DNA of 64,000 bases from JBKDZL01 sp047971145 (GCA_047971145.1 JBKDZL010000010.1:1-64000), one strand, 5' to 3'; counted from the first letter of the stretch, positions 18,326-28,557 are shown. Translations and numbers: made by a program. Notes: a model not told the origin generated them from the letters alone.

Positions 18326-19736
18326 AATTATTTTTAATAAATTTTTCTACTACATCAATATCACAATAAGGAATATTTTTATCTTTAATTGAGATTTTTC
18401 TCTCACTACCTTTACCCAGTATTAATATTAGAGCGTTTTCATCTGCCATTTTGATGGCTTGTTTGATAGCTGTTTCTCTATCAACAAGTATTTCATATTT
18501 GTTATTATTGAAATCACCAGCCATCTCTAAAGCAATTTTACTAGGATCTTCAAAACGAGGATCATCACTAGTAAAAATAGTGTAAGAAGAATTATTTAAT
18601 ATTGTTTGTCCTTTTTCAAAACGGGTTGAGCTATCTCTATCACCAGCTGCACCAGTGACTGAAACAATTTGTTGATCAAAGTTATTTTTGACAAAATTGA
18701 AAATATTATTAATCGCATTTGGCGTGTGGGCAAAGTCTATCATGATTGTTTTATTATGATATTTAAAACAATGCATCCGACCTTCTATGATAATATTTGG
18801 AATTTTATCTATTAGATTTTTCAATTTAAAATTTAATTCTAATAAAACAAGTAAGGCAGCACTTAAATTATAAACATTGAAATCACAAGTTAAAGGGCTA
18901 GTAATATTACCAGTAATATTATGATATTTTATATTAAAGTTAGTACTATTAATAGTACATTTTAATATCTCAAATGATAAGGTACTATTAGGATTTTGAC
19001 CATAGCTTACCACTTTACCTGCTGCAGCTTTACTAAAGGCAGCTGCATATTGCTCATCACTATTGATAACACAAGGACCCTGAGCTTTAGTTTGTTTGAA
19101 TAGCTTCAATTTACAAGACAAATAATTTTCCATAGTCTTATGATTATTTAAATGGTCTTGACTTAGATTAGTAAAGATACTAGCATCAAACTTTAAATTA
19201 CATAAGCGATTAAATAAAAAAGCTTCGGAGCTAGCTTCCATTGCAAGATACTTAATACCATTATCTACCATTTCTCTTATATAGGCATATAGTAAAGTTG
19301 GATCAGGGGTGGTATTACCATTATACTCACTTTTATCTTTATATATTAAACCATTAGTACCAATTACTCCACAAATATCTTTGCCTAATAAGCTTTGAAT
19401 AATGGTGGCAACACTAGTTTTACCATCAGTTCCAGTAATACCAATAATGATTAAATCATTTTGGGGATTATCATAGAACTTCTGTGTAATGGTTGTGAGT
19501 TCAATGGTCGGGTTAGCTACTAGCACAGCTGGTATTGAGTAATCATTATCTTGATTAACAATTAGTGCAGCAGCACCATTTTTAATAGCTTCCTCAATAA
19601 AGTCATGGCGATCAAAATCACGAGTTTTAATGCAAACAAAAAGATCACCTTTTTTTACTTTTTTAGAATTTATCGCAATACCTGTAATTTCAGTAGTTAA
19701 AGTAGTATTAACCAATTGACTTAATTTTTTGCTCAT
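18324..19736 (-). CDS. murE: UDP-MurNAc-L-Ala-D-Glu ligase MurE, probably meso-DAP-adding
   Basis: This cytoplasmic ATP-dependent ligase adds the third amino acid to the peptidoglycan stem. It has 470 residues in three domains: the N-terminal UDP-binding part, the ATP loop GTDGKTS at 102-108, the carbamylated Lys near 209 in SCKLKLF, EGR at 318-320 and DFAHTPN. The specificity motif at 391-394 reads DDPR, followed by FEDP. The Arg matches meso-diaminopimelate enzymes (DNPR), whereas Lys-adding forms have Ala there. The gene stands alone, with a -10 directly before the ATG and no Shine-Dalgarno. Confidence 0.92.
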   Translation of the reverse strand: MSKKLSQLVNTTLTTEITGIAINSKKVKKGDLFVCIKTRDFDRHDFIEEAIKNGAAALIVNQDNDYSIPAVLVANPTIELTTITQKFYDNPQNDLIIIGITGTDGKTSVATIIQSLLGKDICGVIGTNGLIYKDKSEYNGNTTPDPTLLYAYIREMVDNGIKYLAMEASSEAFLFNRLCNLKFDASIFTNLSQDHLNNHKTMENYLSCKLKLFKQTKAQGPCVINSDEQYAAAFSKAAAGKVVSYGQNPNSTLSFEILKCTINSTNFNIKYHNITGNITSPLTCDFNVYNLSAALLVLLELNFKLKNLIDKIPNIIIEGRMHCFKYHNKTIMIDFAHTPNAINNIFNFVKNNFDQQIVSVTGAAGDRDSSTRFEKGQTILNNSSYTIFTSDDPRFEDPSKIALEMAGDFNNNKYEILVDRETAIKQAIKMADENALILILGKGSERKISIKDKNIPYCDIDVVEKFIKNN

Positions 19737-19742
19737 AGTAAT

Positions 19743-19750
19743 ATTTTATA
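19743..19750 (-). promoter_or_regulatory. -10 box giving a probable leaderless murE mRNA
   Basis: TATAAAAT on the minus strand. The TAAAAT register ends six bases before the ATG, with no Shine-Dalgarno. Confidence 0.55.
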
Positions 19751-19810
19751 CCAATTTAATCGATAAATGAACATTAATAAGAAATAGCTAAGTATTCTTT
19801 TGTTTTAATA

Positions 19811-19819
19811 TGTTATAAT
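19811..19819 (+). promoter_or_regulatory. Extended -10 promoter giving a probable leaderless mRNA (HAD gene 19826)
   Basis: TG-T-TATAAT ends at 19819 and the ATG is at 19826, leaving six bases (TGTTCT) with no Shine-Dalgarno. Confidence 0.65.
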
Positions 19820-19825
19820 TGTTCT

Positions 19826-20644
19826 ATGAAACATATATTCTTTGATTTAGATGGTACTCTTTTTTCAGCCCATGGTGAGCTAATACCAGATAGCGCTCTT
19901 TTAGCCCTAAAAAAACTAAAGGCTAATAAACATAAGGTTTATATTGCGACTGGGCGTCCATATCATCAAATTCAAGATTTATTAAAACGCCAAATAATTG
20001 ATTGGGATGGTTATATTTGTGGTGCAGGAACTTATGTTGAATTTAATGGCGAAGTAATTTTAAATGAGCAGATAGATATGGCTTTAGTGGATGAGGTAAT
20101 AACTCATACTGATAAATTAAATATTGGTATAGAAATTGATGGTGAAAAGGGTGGCTATTTTTCTAAGAAAGGTCTTGCTGATATGTATCATAATATTAAA
20201 GAAGCTCAACCAGAATATACAGATAAAGATATTCAAGATAGGTTGGATAATATTTTTAACTCTAAAGAATTCTCAGGATATAAAAATGATAAAATTTGTA
20301 AGTTTATGATTAGTGGCTTTACACAAGAAACACTGAAGCAGTTAGAAGATTTAATTGGTGATAGATTCCAATTTGTTACAGGCGAAAAACGCTCTGAAAT
20401 CTTATTGAAAAAATATAATAAAGCAACAGGTATTAGCTTTTTAGCTCAGCATTCAAATGTGTCAATTAATGATTGTATAGGCATTGGCGATAGCTTGAAT
20501 GATTATGAAATGATTAGAGATTGTGGGATAGGTGTTGCGATGGGTAATGCTCATCCTTTGGTTAAAGAAGTGGCTGATTACATTAGTGCTGATGCCAGTG
20601 CTGATGGCATTTATCAAGCTATAAAAGCATTAGATCTAATATAG
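19826..20644 (+). CDS. Cof-type HAD-superfamily phosphatase (second)
   Basis: This 272-residue phosphatase has DLDGT with Asp7/Asp9, the TGRP motif II segment, a cap of about 100 residues, and GDSLNDYEMI for Mg binding. It is the first gene of a two-gene unit with the MupG-like protein ten bases downstream, so a sugar-phosphate substrate from wall recycling is a reasonable guess but no more. It is probably translated from a leaderless mRNA. Confidence 0.85.
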   Translation: MKHIFFDLDGTLFSAHGELIPDSALLALKKLKANKHKVYIATGRPYHQIQDLLKRQIIDWDGYICGAGTYVEFNGEVILNEQIDMALVDEVITHTDKLNIGIEIDGEKGGYFSKKGLADMYHNIKEAQPEYTDKDIQDRLDNIFNSKEFSGYKNDKICKFMISGFTQETLKQLEDLIGDRFQFVTGEKRSEILLKKYNKATGISFLAQHSNVSINDCIGIGDSLNDYEMIRDCGIGVAMGNAHPLVKEVADYISADASADGIYQAIKALDLI

Positions 20645-20654
20645 GAGAGAGAAT

Positions 20655-21833
20655 ATGTACTATTATGGTGTTTCGGTTTATCCAGATTTAAGACCAATTA
20701 CTGAGATTGAAGAATATCTCAAAACGGCAAGCAGCTATGGCTGTCGTAGAGTTTTCTCTAGTATGTTTTCTGTTGAAGGTAGTAATGAGCAAATCATTGA
20801 TTACTTTAGAGAATTCATTAAAATTGCGCATGATAATAAAATTGAGGTAGTTTTAGATGTCAATACTGAATTTTTAAAACAATTAGCTGTGGAGCCCACT
20901 GATTTAAAGCTTTTTAGTGATATTGGTGTCGATATGTTACGTATGGATGGTAATTATAATGATGAGCGAGATATTAAGTTAATTACTAATAAATATGGTA
21001 TTAAAATAGAATTTAATGCTTCAGCTGTTGATGAGTCTTTTGTTAAATTTATTGCTGATAACAAAGTTGATCCAGAGTTGGTTTATTTTGGACATAATTT
21101 TTATCCTCAAAGGTATACTGCACTTAGTTGGGATACTTTTATTAAAGCCAATCAAGTTATTAAGAAATATGGTTTTTATCATCTTAGTGCTTTTGTCAGC
21201 TCTAATGCTCCTGATACTCATGGGGTTTGGGATGCGATAGTTGGACTTCCAACAGTAGAAAAGCTAAGAGATTTACCGATTGATTTACAAGCGAGAGTTT
21301 TATTAGCAACAAATGATATTGATATGATTTTGATTGGTAATGCTTATGCTAATCAGCAAGAGTTAAAAGTTTTGGGAGAGTTGGATATTAAAGTAAATCT
21401 TCCTGATCAAGTACTTAAAAGTCCGCTAATAAATTATTTTAAAGAACTATCTGATAATAAGAAAACTCCAATTGTAATAAAAGTTCAAACAGTGAGCGAT
21501 ATTAGTAAAATTGAGGAAGAAATACTTTTTGATTTTGCTCCTCATGCTGATATGGGTGATAGCTCAGAGTGGATTTGGCGTACCAGAATTCCCCGTTTTT
21601 TCTATAATGATAAAAAAATCAAGTATCGTAAATATGATTTAGAAAACTTCGAGGTGGGTGATATTGTTGTGGTCAATGAAAATTATCAACACTATGGTGG
21701 TGAAATACAGATTGTTTTAGAACCAATTATCAATGATGGTACTCGTAATTTGGTTGCCAAAATTAGTAAAGAAGAATTAATCTTGTTAGATTTAATCAAA
21801 GCTAAGGATATAGTTATCTTTAAAAGAAAATAA
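20655..21833 (+). CDS. MupG-like (DUF871) TIM-barrel glycosidase
   Basis: This 392-residue protein has a TIM barrel (1 to about 240), opening with YYGVSVYPDLRPITEIEEYL and CRRVFSSMFSVEG, followed by a C-terminal cyclophilin-like domain (about 275-390, GDIVVVNENYQHYGGE). This is the DUF871 layout. Its characterised member, MupG of Staphylococcus aureus, cleaves 6-phospho-MurNAc-GlcNAc during wall recycling. No MurP or MurQ gene is beside it here, so the substrate is inferred from the family. It has AGGAGAG upstream and follows a HAD phosphatase gene. Confidence 0.85.
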   Translation: MYYYGVSVYPDLRPITEIEEYLKTASSYGCRRVFSSMFSVEGSNEQIIDYFREFIKIAHDNKIEVVLDVNTEFLKQLAVEPTDLKLFSDIGVDMLRMDGNYNDERDIKLITNKYGIKIEFNASAVDESFVKFIADNKVDPELVYFGHNFYPQRYTALSWDTFIKANQVIKKYGFYHLSAFVSSNAPDTHGVWDAIVGLPTVEKLRDLPIDLQARVLLATNDIDMILIGNAYANQQELKVLGELDIKVNLPDQVLKSPLINYFKELSDNKKTPIVIKVQTVSDISKIEEEILFDFAPHADMGDSSEWIWRTRIPRFFYNDKKIKYRKYDLENFEVGDIVVVNENYQHYGGEIQIVLEPIINDGTRNLVAKISKEELILLDLIKAKDIVIFKRK

Positions 21834-21891
21834 TTTCATTATTAAAATTACTATTTTTGATAGTTTCTGATTGCGCAATTTAATTAGTCTT

Positions 21892-23556
21892 TTAAGCGAA
21901 CTTGTTGTAATAAGGTTCGTTTTTCTTTTTGTTTTTTACTTTTTTAAGAGGTTTATTTTTGGCATCAAGATAATCATTATAATTACCACTATAAGTTGTT
22001 AATTCATAATTTTCTAAATAAATTATTTTAGTACTTACTTGATTAATAAAATAGCGATCATGGGAAATAAATAATACTGTTCCAGAAAAATTATTGATTG
22101 CTTCTTCCAGTATTTCTTTAGTGTCAATATCAATATGGTTAGTGGGCTCATCAAGTATTAATAGATTTGGTTGTTGACTAATGAGTTCTAAGAGTTTTAA
22201 GCGTACTTTTTCACCACCTGATAAACTTTTTACTCGTTTAAAGACATTGTCGCCATGGAAGTGATATCTTGATAAAATGGCTCTAAGTGTTTCTTCTGTG
22301 CCCCCAAAGCTGTGACGAGAATTCTCAATGACAGTCATATTTTCATTTTCAAAGCTAATTTCTTGGGGTAGGTAGCCTATTTTAACTCGATTGCCTAATT
22401 TAATATTAGGATTATTATTTTTAAGTATTTCTTTAATTAGAGTTGATTTACCACTGCCATTATCGCCCATAAGACAAGCTTTCTCTTGAAAGAGTAGCTC
22501 AGTATTACTATCGACTAATAGGATTTTCTCCGCAATAGTTAAATTAAGATCAGTGATTTTTAAAACTACTTTTGCAGATCGCTCATTTATTATGAAATCA
22601 ATCGGCAAGTCTTTGTTTTTTAAGGGCTTATCTAATAGTTCTAATTTTTCTAATCTTTTTTCAATATTGATAGCTCGACGATAGAACTTTTCACCACCAC
22701 CATTATCACCAAATTCTCTTAGTTTTTTAATTTGTTCCAACATCTTAGTGACTAACTTTTGTTGATTTTTATATTGTTCAAATAAAGCATCTATTCTTCG
22801 TTGATTTTCTGCTAAGTAATAAGTGTAATTACCATAATAAATATCGCTAGAGCCTCGATAAATCAGATAGATTTTATTGACAATTTTATCTAAAAAGAAG
22901 CGATCATGAGAACTGACGATAATTGTACCTTGATAGTTATTTAAGAATTGCTCAAACCACTCAAGTGTTTTTATATCTAAATGGTTGGTAGGCTCATCTA
23001 AGAGTAAAATATCTGGTTGTTTAATCATCAGTGAGGCAAGATTAATCAGTGTTTTCTCGCCACCTGAGAGAGTATTATAAGCTCTATCAATAAAGTGGTA
23101 AATATTAAAACCTTGGCAAATAAATTTAATTTTATTATCAATCTCATAACCACCAGCTTTTTCAAAGCGCTCTTGCAATTTAGTATATTTATTTAAATTA
23201 CCTTGATAATTTGGATCATTAAAATCAACTAATAATTCAGCTGTAGTTTGTAAGTTTTTTTCCATAGCCAGAATTTCTTCAAAAGGCTCATAAAGTATTG
23301 TTTTCACTAAGGTATCATCAGGATATGTAGGTGGTATTTGTAGTAATAAGCCAATACTGGCTTCTTTTCTAATATTAACACTGCCACTATCAAGATTTTC
23401 TAAACCACAGATGATTTTAAAAATAGTGGTCTTCCCACTACCATTAGGACCAATTAATCCTATTCTTTCATTTTTTTTCACATCCATAGTAAAATCTTTG
23501 AGAATTTGATTAAAACCAAAGTTTTTGTTAGCTTTGCCAATATTTATTTCACTCAT
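21892..23556 (-). CDS. ABC-F family ATPase (ribosome-associated type)
   Basis: This soluble 554-residue protein has two ABC domains and no membrane part. The first has Walker A GPNGSGKT at 36-43, LSGGEK at 163-168 and DEPTNHLD. The second has GDNGSGKS, LSGGEK and DEPTNHID. The linker (about 245-310) is helical and charged, as in translation factors such as EttA or resistance proteins such as Lsa and Vga. A short Lys-rich tail ends the protein. Which subgroup it belongs to needs a tree. The mRNA is probably leaderless: TATAAT ends seven bases before the ATG. Confidence 0.9.
   Translation of the reverse strand: MSEINIGKANKNFGFNQILKDFTMDVKKNERIGLIGPNGSGKTTIFKIICGLENLDSGSVNIRKEASIGLLLQIPPTYPDDTLVKTILYEPFEEILAMEKNLQTTAELLVDFNDPNYQGNLNKYTKLQERFEKAGGYEIDNKIKFICQGFNIYHFIDRAYNTLSGGEKTLINLASLMIKQPDILLLDEPTNHLDIKTLEWFEQFLNNYQGTIIVSSHDRFFLDKIVNKIYLIYRGSSDIYYGNYTYYLAENQRRIDALFEQYKNQQKLVTKMLEQIKKLREFGDNGGGEKFYRRAINIEKRLEKLELLDKPLKNKDLPIDFIINERSAKVVLKITDLNLTIAEKILLVDSNTELLFQEKACLMGDNGSGKSTLIKEILKNNNPNIKLGNRVKIGYLPQEISFENENMTVIENSRHSFGGTEETLRAILSRYHFHGDNVFKRVKSLSGGEKVRLKLLELISQQPNLLILDEPTNHIDIDTKEILEEAINNFSGTVLFISHDRYFINQVSTKIIYLENYELTTYSGNYNDYLDAKNKPLKKVKNKKKNEPYYNKFA
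21894..21924 (+). terminator. Possible terminator of the HAD-mupG unit
   Basis: AAGCGAAC and GTTCGTTT pair over 8 bp with one G-U, and T follows. It lies within the last codons of the convergent ABC-F gene. Confidence 0.45.
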
Positions 23557-23563
23557 GCTAAGT

Positions 23564-23569
23564 ATTATA
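23564..23569 (-). promoter_or_regulatory. -10 box giving a probable leaderless ABC-F mRNA
   Basis: TATAAT on the minus strand, seven bases (ACTTAGC) before the ATG, with no Shine-Dalgarno. Confidence 0.6.
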
Positions 23570-23606
23570 TAATAAATTTAAGTAGTTATCAATTAAGCTA
23601 AATTTG

Positions 23607-23615
23607 TGTTATAAT
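23607..23615 (+). promoter_or_regulatory. Extended -10 promoter of the HAD-tsaC-glyA-upp-atp unit, probably leaderless
   Basis: TG-T-TATAAT ends at 23615, seven bases before the ATG at 23623, with no Shine-Dalgarno. It is divergent from the ABC-F promoter. No clear second promoter was seen before the atp genes. Confidence 0.6.
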
Positions 23616-23622
23616 TTTAAAG

Positions 23623-24507
23623 ATGAAAATAAAAGCAATTGTTACAGATATGGATTGTACCCTCTTAAATAAAGAGCATGAAATAAGTGAAAGAAACAAA
23701 AAAGCTTTAATTGAAGCCCAACAAAAAGGTATCAAAGTGGTTTTAGCTTCCGGTAGAAGTTATGATCATATCTATGATAAAGCATTAGATTTAGAGTTAG
23801 ATAAATATGGTGGTTATATTATTTGTGATAATGGTGGTGGTTATTCTAAAGTAGCAGATAATAAAAAAGAGGTGGTAGTAACCTTTGGCGAGGATGAAGG
23901 ACGAGAGTTATTTAATTTTGTCAAAGATTATCAAGTTGAAATAATGGTCATAGTTGATGGAAAAATTTACTTGCATATTCCAGATATTTATGGTGATTTT
24001 ACTGAGTTATTGCCTGAACAAAAAAAGTATATTGAAAGTCATCCTTGGTTCAAATCGGCCAATGAGGAAATAGTGGATTACACTAATAAACATTTTGAAG
24101 AATATCATGATTTACAAAATGCCAACCAATTACCTAAAAAATTTACTAAAATGGCGATGTGTTCATATGATATCAATCGTTTAAGAAAAGTTCAAACTGA
24201 ACTAATTAAAAAATTTGAGGGAAAATATAATACAATTTTTTGCTCACCAGAGTGGTTAGAAGTGAATCCTCGACTGGCAACAAAAGGAAAAATGTTACGT
24301 AAGGTAGCGGCCATGATGGATGTTGAATTAGATGAAATCATGGTATTTGGTGATAGTGAAAATGATGCCTCAATGTTTAGAATAGTAAAAAATAGTGTGG
24401 CAGTTGCCAATGCGATGGATGTGATACATAAATTAGCAAGTGATCACACTGATCATCATGATGATGATGGAGTTGCGAATTATTTATATAAAACGGTATT
24501 GAAATAA
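23623..24507 (+). CDS. Cof-type HAD-superfamily phosphatase (third)
   Basis: This 294-residue phosphatase has TDMDCTLL with Asp9/Asp11, where the usual DGT Gly is Cys. It also has ASGRS (motif II), a C2 cap and FGDSENDASMF. A His/Asp cluster (DHTDHHDDD) near the C-terminus replaces the usual end of the family and might bind metal. It is the first gene of a long unit, and tsaC starts at the base after its stop. The substrate is unknown. Confidence 0.83.
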   Translation: MKIKAIVTDMDCTLLNKEHEISERNKKALIEAQQKGIKVVLASGRSYDHIYDKALDLELDKYGGYIICDNGGGYSKVADNKKEVVVTFGEDEGRELFNFVKDYQVEIMVIVDGKIYLHIPDIYGDFTELLPEQKKYIESHPWFKSANEEIVDYTNKHFEEYHDLQNANQLPKKFTKMAMCSYDINRLRKVQTELIKKFEGKYNTIFCSPEWLEVNPRLATKGKMLRKVAAMMDVELDEIMVFGDSENDASMFRIVKNSVAVANAMDVIHKLASDHTDHHDDDGVANYLYKTVLK

Positions 24508-25116
24508 ATGGAAACAAAATTATATAGTACAATTGATATCTTGGAAATAGTTGAACAAATAAAAGCTGATAATTTAATTGCTTTTCCCACTGATACAGTT
24601 TTTGGCTTAGCTGGAAATTTAACTTTAGCAGCACTAAATAATTTAAAAAAAGCTAAAGGAAGACCAGCTGATAAACCTTTTCCTATTATGGTCAGTAATA
24701 TTGAAATGATTAAAACAATTGCCATGGTTAATCAACAAGAGGAAGCAGTAATAAGAACTCTGATGCCTGGGGCTTTAACTATTATTTTAAACAAGAAAAA
24801 AGACTTAGCTGATATTTTTACTAATAATCAAGATAGTGTTGCGATTAGAATGCCTAATGATAAATTTATTTTAGAGTTAATTAATAGGATAAATAATCCG
24901 ATTATGGTTAGTAGTGCTAATGTTAGTGGTAATAGCAATACCACTAATACTGAAGAAGTTTTAGAGCAATTAAAGGGTAAAATTAGTGGTGTAGTAGCAG
25001 GTGTCAGTGGTGGAAGTTTACCATCGACCATTGTAGATTGTCGTGATGGTATTAAAATATTAAGGAATGGAGAAATTACCTTAGCTAATATTAAGGAGGT
25101 CTTAAATGAAAGATAA
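24508..25116 (+). CDS. tsaC: L-threonylcarbamoyladenylate synthase
   Basis: It makes threonylcarbamoyl-AMP from Thr, bicarbonate and ATP for the t6A37 tRNA modification finished by TsaD (fragment at 1-132). This is the short YrdC/TsaC form of 202 residues without the Sua5 C-terminal domain. [12 protein letters not shown] (about 21-32), [12 protein letters not shown] and SSANVSGN are the nucleotide-binding signatures. There is no Shine-Dalgarno. Its ATG touches the upstream stop, so translation is probably coupled. It overlaps glyA by 11 bases. Confidence 0.93.
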   Translation: METKLYSTIDILEIVEQIKADNLIAFPTDTVFGLAGNLTLAALNNLKKAKGRPADKPFPIMVSNIEMIKTIAMVNQQEEAVIRTLMPGALTIILNKKKDLADIFTNNQDSVAIRMPNDKFILELINRINNPIMVSSANVSGNSNTTNTEEVLEQLKGKISGVVAGVSGGSLPSTIVDCRDGIKILRNGEITLANIKEVLNER

Positions 25117-26329
25117 ATTAATTGAAAAGGCAATTGCCGATGAAGCTCAACGTCAAAACAATAATATTGAATTGATAGCTTCGGAGAATTTTGTTAGTGC
25201 TGATGTTTTGGAAGCATTGGGGTCTATTATGACTAATAAATATGCTGAGGGTTACCCTAATAAGCGTTATTATGGTGGTTGTGAGTATATTGATGTTGCT
25301 GAATCTTTAGCAATTGAAAGAGCTAAAGAGTTGTTTGGTGCTGAGCACGCTAATGTTCAAGCTCACTCAGGATCACAAGCTAATATGGCTGTTTATATGG
25401 CTGTTTTAAAGCCTGGTGATAAAGTTTTGGGTATGGATTTAGCAGCTGGAGGACACTTAACTCATGGTCATCCTTTAAGTTTTAGTGGTGATTTATATGA
25501 GTTTTCTAGTTATGGTGTTAGTGCAGATACTCATTTGATTGATTATGATGATTTAAAAGAGAAAGCATTGAAAATACGACCAAAATTAATAGTGGCAGGA
25601 GCTTCTGCTTATTCTAGATTTATTGATTTTAAAAGAATCAAAGAAATTGCGGATGAAGTTGGTTGTTATTTTATGGTTGATATGGCTCATATTGCTGGTT
25701 TAGTGGCAGCAGGTTTACATCCTGATCCAATACCTTATGCTGATTTTGTTACTAGTACAACTCACAAGACTCTCAGAGGGCCCAGAGGTGGCTTAATACT
25801 ATGTAAAAATAATGTAGCAGCTTTACTAGATAAAAAGGTTTTCCCTGGAATTCAAGGTGGTCCTTTAGAACATTGTATTGCGGCTAAGGCAGTGGCATTT
25901 TATGAAGCACTAGATCCTAGTTTTAAAGTTTATCAACAGCAGGTCTTAGATAATATTCAAGCGATGGTTAAAGTTTTTAAGGCAAATAATATTAAGTTGG
26001 TTGCCGATGGTAGTGACAATCATCTTTTAATGGTTGATGTTAGATCAGCTTTTGGTATCAGTGGTAAAGATGCTGAAACTGCTTTAGATAAAGTGGGCAT
26101 TACCTGTAATAAAAATAGTATTCCTTTTGATCAAGCTAAACCTATGATTACCAGTGGAATCAGAGTAGGAAGTCCGGCGATGACAAGTAGAGGTTTTAAA
26201 GAGGCAGAGTTTACCCTTTTAACTAATTGGATTATTGAAGTGTTAGAGAATATTAATAACGAGGCAGTATTGAATAAAATAAAGAGTGCAGTTAGTGAGT
26301 TAACTGCGAAATTCCCAAGTAGAGTATAG
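25106..26329 (+). CDS. glyA: Serine hydroxymethyltransferase
   Basis: This PLP enzyme interconverts Ser and Gly and loads tetrahydrofolate with a one-carbon unit. It has 407 residues, with IELIASENF near the start, [13 protein letters not shown] (47-58) and the PLP Lys221 in [20 protein letters not shown] lies before the ATG, inside the tsaC end. The order tsaC-glyA-upp-atp is the one known from Bacillus-type genomes. Confidence 0.97.
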   Translation: MKDKLIEKAIADEAQRQNNNIELIASENFVSADVLEALGSIMTNKYAEGYPNKRYYGGCEYIDVAESLAIERAKELFGAEHANVQAHSGSQANMAVYMAVLKPGDKVLGMDLAAGGHLTHGHPLSFSGDLYEFSSYGVSADTHLIDYDDLKEKALKIRPKLIVAGASAYSRFIDFKRIKEIADEVGCYFMVDMAHIAGLVAAGLHPDPIPYADFVTSTTHKTLRGPRGGLILCKNNVAALLDKKVFPGIQGGPLEHCIAAKAVAFYEALDPSFKVYQQQVLDNIQAMVKVFKANNIKLVADGSDNHLLMVDVRSAFGISGKDAETALDKVGITCNKNSIPFDQAKPMITSGIRVGSPAMTSRGFKEAEFTLLTNWIIEVLENINNEAVLNKIKSAVSELTAKFPSRV

Positions 26330-26343
26330 GAGGACTAAGGAAT

Positions 26344-26964
26344 ATGCTTAAAGTGTTAGAACATCCTTTAATTGATCACAAATTAACTCAAATGCGTGAT
26401 GAAGAAACAGGTACTAAGAATTTTCGGCAAAATTTAGATGAAATCGCCGGTTTAATGGCCTATGAGATTACTAGAGATTTACCAACTAAAATCAAGGAAA
26501 TTAAAACGCCAATTCAAATGATGAATGGTTCTGAAATATCTAAAGATATTATTTTGGTGCCGATTTTAAGAGCTGGTTTAGGAATGGTTAATGGTATTTT
26601 GAATTTAGTGCCAACGGCTAAAGTGAGTCATGTGGGTATGTATAGAGATGAGGAAACACTAGAACCTCATGAGTATTTCTTTAAATATCCTAGTTGTTTA
26701 GATGTTTCAGAAATTATGGTTTTAGATCCAATGTTGGCAACTGGTGGTTCTGCTGCGGCTGCTATTGATTTGATTAAAGGCAAAGGCGCAAGTAATATTA
26801 AATTAGTTTGTATAGTAGGCTCACCTGAGGGAGTAGCTCGTATTGAAAAAGAGCATCCCGATGTGGATATTTACTTGGCGGCTTTAGATGAAAAGCTAAA
26901 TGAAAAAGGTTATATTGTTCCAGGTTTAGGTGATGCTGGTGATAGGATTTTTGGAACTAAATAA
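26344..26964 (+). CDS. upp: Uracil phosphoribosyltransferase
   Basis: It salvages uracil with PRPP to give UMP. It has 206 residues, with the PRPP loop [11 protein letters not shown] at about 126-136 and the C-terminal uracil site [19 protein letters not shown] lies upstream, and the gene follows glyA by 14 bases. It precedes atpZ by three bases, the usual position in this group. Confidence 0.97.
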   Translation: MLKVLEHPLIDHKLTQMRDEETGTKNFRQNLDEIAGLMAYEITRDLPTKIKEIKTPIQMMNGSEISKDIILVPILRAGLGMVNGILNLVPTAKVSHVGMYRDEETLEPHEYFFKYPSCLDVSEIMVLDPMLATGGSAAAAIDLIKGKGASNIKLVCIVGSPEGVARIEKEHPDVDIYLAALDEKLNEKGYIVPGLGDAGDRIFGTK

Positions 26965-26967
26965 ATA

Positions 26968-27204
26968 ATGAATTTTCAAGAGATTAAACCTCTAACATTT
27001 ATTAGCCAATTTGGTATAATAATGATAGTCAATATTGGCATTGGTGTTTTTATCGGTGTCATGTTGGATCGCTGGTTAGGCGTTTCGCCATGGCTGTTAA
27101 TAATTTTTATGATTTCAGGCATCGTGAATGCTTTTAGAAGCATTTATGCTTTAGCAATGGGAGAAGTAAATGCAAAAACAACCTCTAAGAATAGTGACAA
27201 TTAG
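26968..27204 (+). CDS. atpZ: AtpZ/AtpI-family small membrane protein
   Basis: This 78-residue protein has two membrane helices (about 11-34 and 42-64) with GIGVFIGVMLDRWLG between them, the AtpZ pattern. Members are proposed to help cation (Mg or Ca) import or assembly for the F1Fo enzyme. It sits between upp and atpI and overlaps atpI by 35 bases. Confidence 0.8.
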   Translation: MNFQEIKPLTFISQFGIIMIVNIGIGVFIGVMLDRWLGVSPWLLIIFMISGIVNAFRSIYALAMGEVNAKTTSKNSDN

Positions 27205-27556
27205 AACCTTAATAGCTGCATTAATTATCAGTGTTGCGATGTATGCCATCATGGGTAATCAGGGCATAGATTATATCTTGGCTTTTTTATATGGAATTTT
27301 AATTATTTTAGTTAATTTTTTCTTAATTGCTTTTAGTGTTACTAAGATTGTTGATTTGGTTGATCCTAAAGTCGCTAAGAAAACGGGCAGTTTTCACTTT
27401 GTGATTAGATCGTTGGTTTTTGCGTTGATGTTTATTTTAGGAATTGTAATCTTTAAATTTAATTGGCTCTTGATGTTTTTAGGAACGATAGTCTTAAAAG
27501 TAGTGATTCATTTAGACAATTTCTACCATTCAGTGAAAGTGATGAAGATGTGGTAG
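27170..27556 (+). CDS. atpI: ATP synthase subunit I
   Basis: This 128-residue membrane protein has four hydrophobic helices and is placed directly before atpB. It matches the UncI/AtpI family, a c-ring assembly chaperone in Na+-type enzymes such as that of Propionigenium. Start is ATG at 27170 inside atpZ (GGAGAAGTAA upstream). Sequence conservation is low in this family, so position carries much of the call. Confidence 0.8.
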   Translation: MQKQPLRIVTIRTLIAALIISVAMYAIMGNQGIDYILAFLYGILIILVNFFLIAFSVTKIVDLVDPKVAKKTGSFHFVIRSLVFALMFILGIVIFKFNWLLMFLGTIVLKVVIHLDNFYHSVKVMKMW

Positions 27557-27557
27557 T

Positions 27558-28259
27558 ATGAGTATATTTACAAAGATGGGGATAACCTTTAATTTTAATG
27601 GGCAGGAAATTTGGTTACATGAGGAATTAGTCAATAGCTTCATTGTAGTTATAGTTTTGTGTATCTTTTATATTATTTTAGGTAATAAGATTGCGAAAGC
27701 TGATCCCTTAGTTAAACCGGTAGGTTTAATTTTAATTGCTGAAATTATTTATTCTACCATTGATAATTTGGTAATTGAAAATATGGGTGAGCGTAATAAA
27801 AAGTTTACGCCATACATTATTGCTCTTGCGAGTTTTTTAGCTTTGAGTAACATTTTAGGTTTGTTTGGTTTAAAACCACCAACTGCTGATTATAATGTTA
27901 CCTTAACATTAGCTTTAATTACTGCGTTTTTAATTCATTATGTTAAAATTAAAGCTAGAGGAATTGGTGGGTTTTTAAAGAGTTTTATTGAGCCAATGCC
28001 TTTAATGTTACCGATGAATATTATTGATGTTTTTTCGACTCCAATTTCTATGTCTTTTCGTTTATTTGGAAATGTCATTAGTGGAGTTTTAATTATATCG
28101 TTAATATATAGTGGATTAAATGCTCTATTTCCATTGTTGATACCGGTTATTGCGCCTGTATTTCATGTTTATTTTGATTTATTTGCGGGCTTTCTTCAAA
28201 CCTTTATCTTTATAATGTTGACAATGGTTTTTGTGGGTGATTCTAATGCTCAAGATTAG
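27558..28259 (+). CDS. atpB: F1Fo ATP synthase subunit a
   Basis: This membrane stator subunit forms the ion half-channels. It has 233 residues with five or six helices. The essential Arg168 lies in SFRLFGNVISG, and PMNIIDVFSTPISM precedes it. It works against the c-ring Glu62, which here carries a Na+-type site. It starts one base after atpI. Confidence 0.95.
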   Translation: MSIFTKMGITFNFNGQEIWLHEELVNSFIVVIVLCIFYIILGNKIAKADPLVKPVGLILIAEIIYSTIDNLVIENMGERNKKFTPYIIALASFLALSNILGLFGLKPPTADYNVTLTLALITAFLIHYVKIKARGIGGFLKSFIEPMPLMLPMNIIDVFSTPISMSFRLFGNVISGVLIISLIYSGLNALFPLLIPVIAPVFHVYFDLFAGFLQTFIFIMLTMVFVGDSNAQD

Positions 28260-28272
28260 AATAAAATAATAA

Positions 28273-28545
<273 letters not shown>

Positions 28546-28557
28546 AAGGAGGATCCC

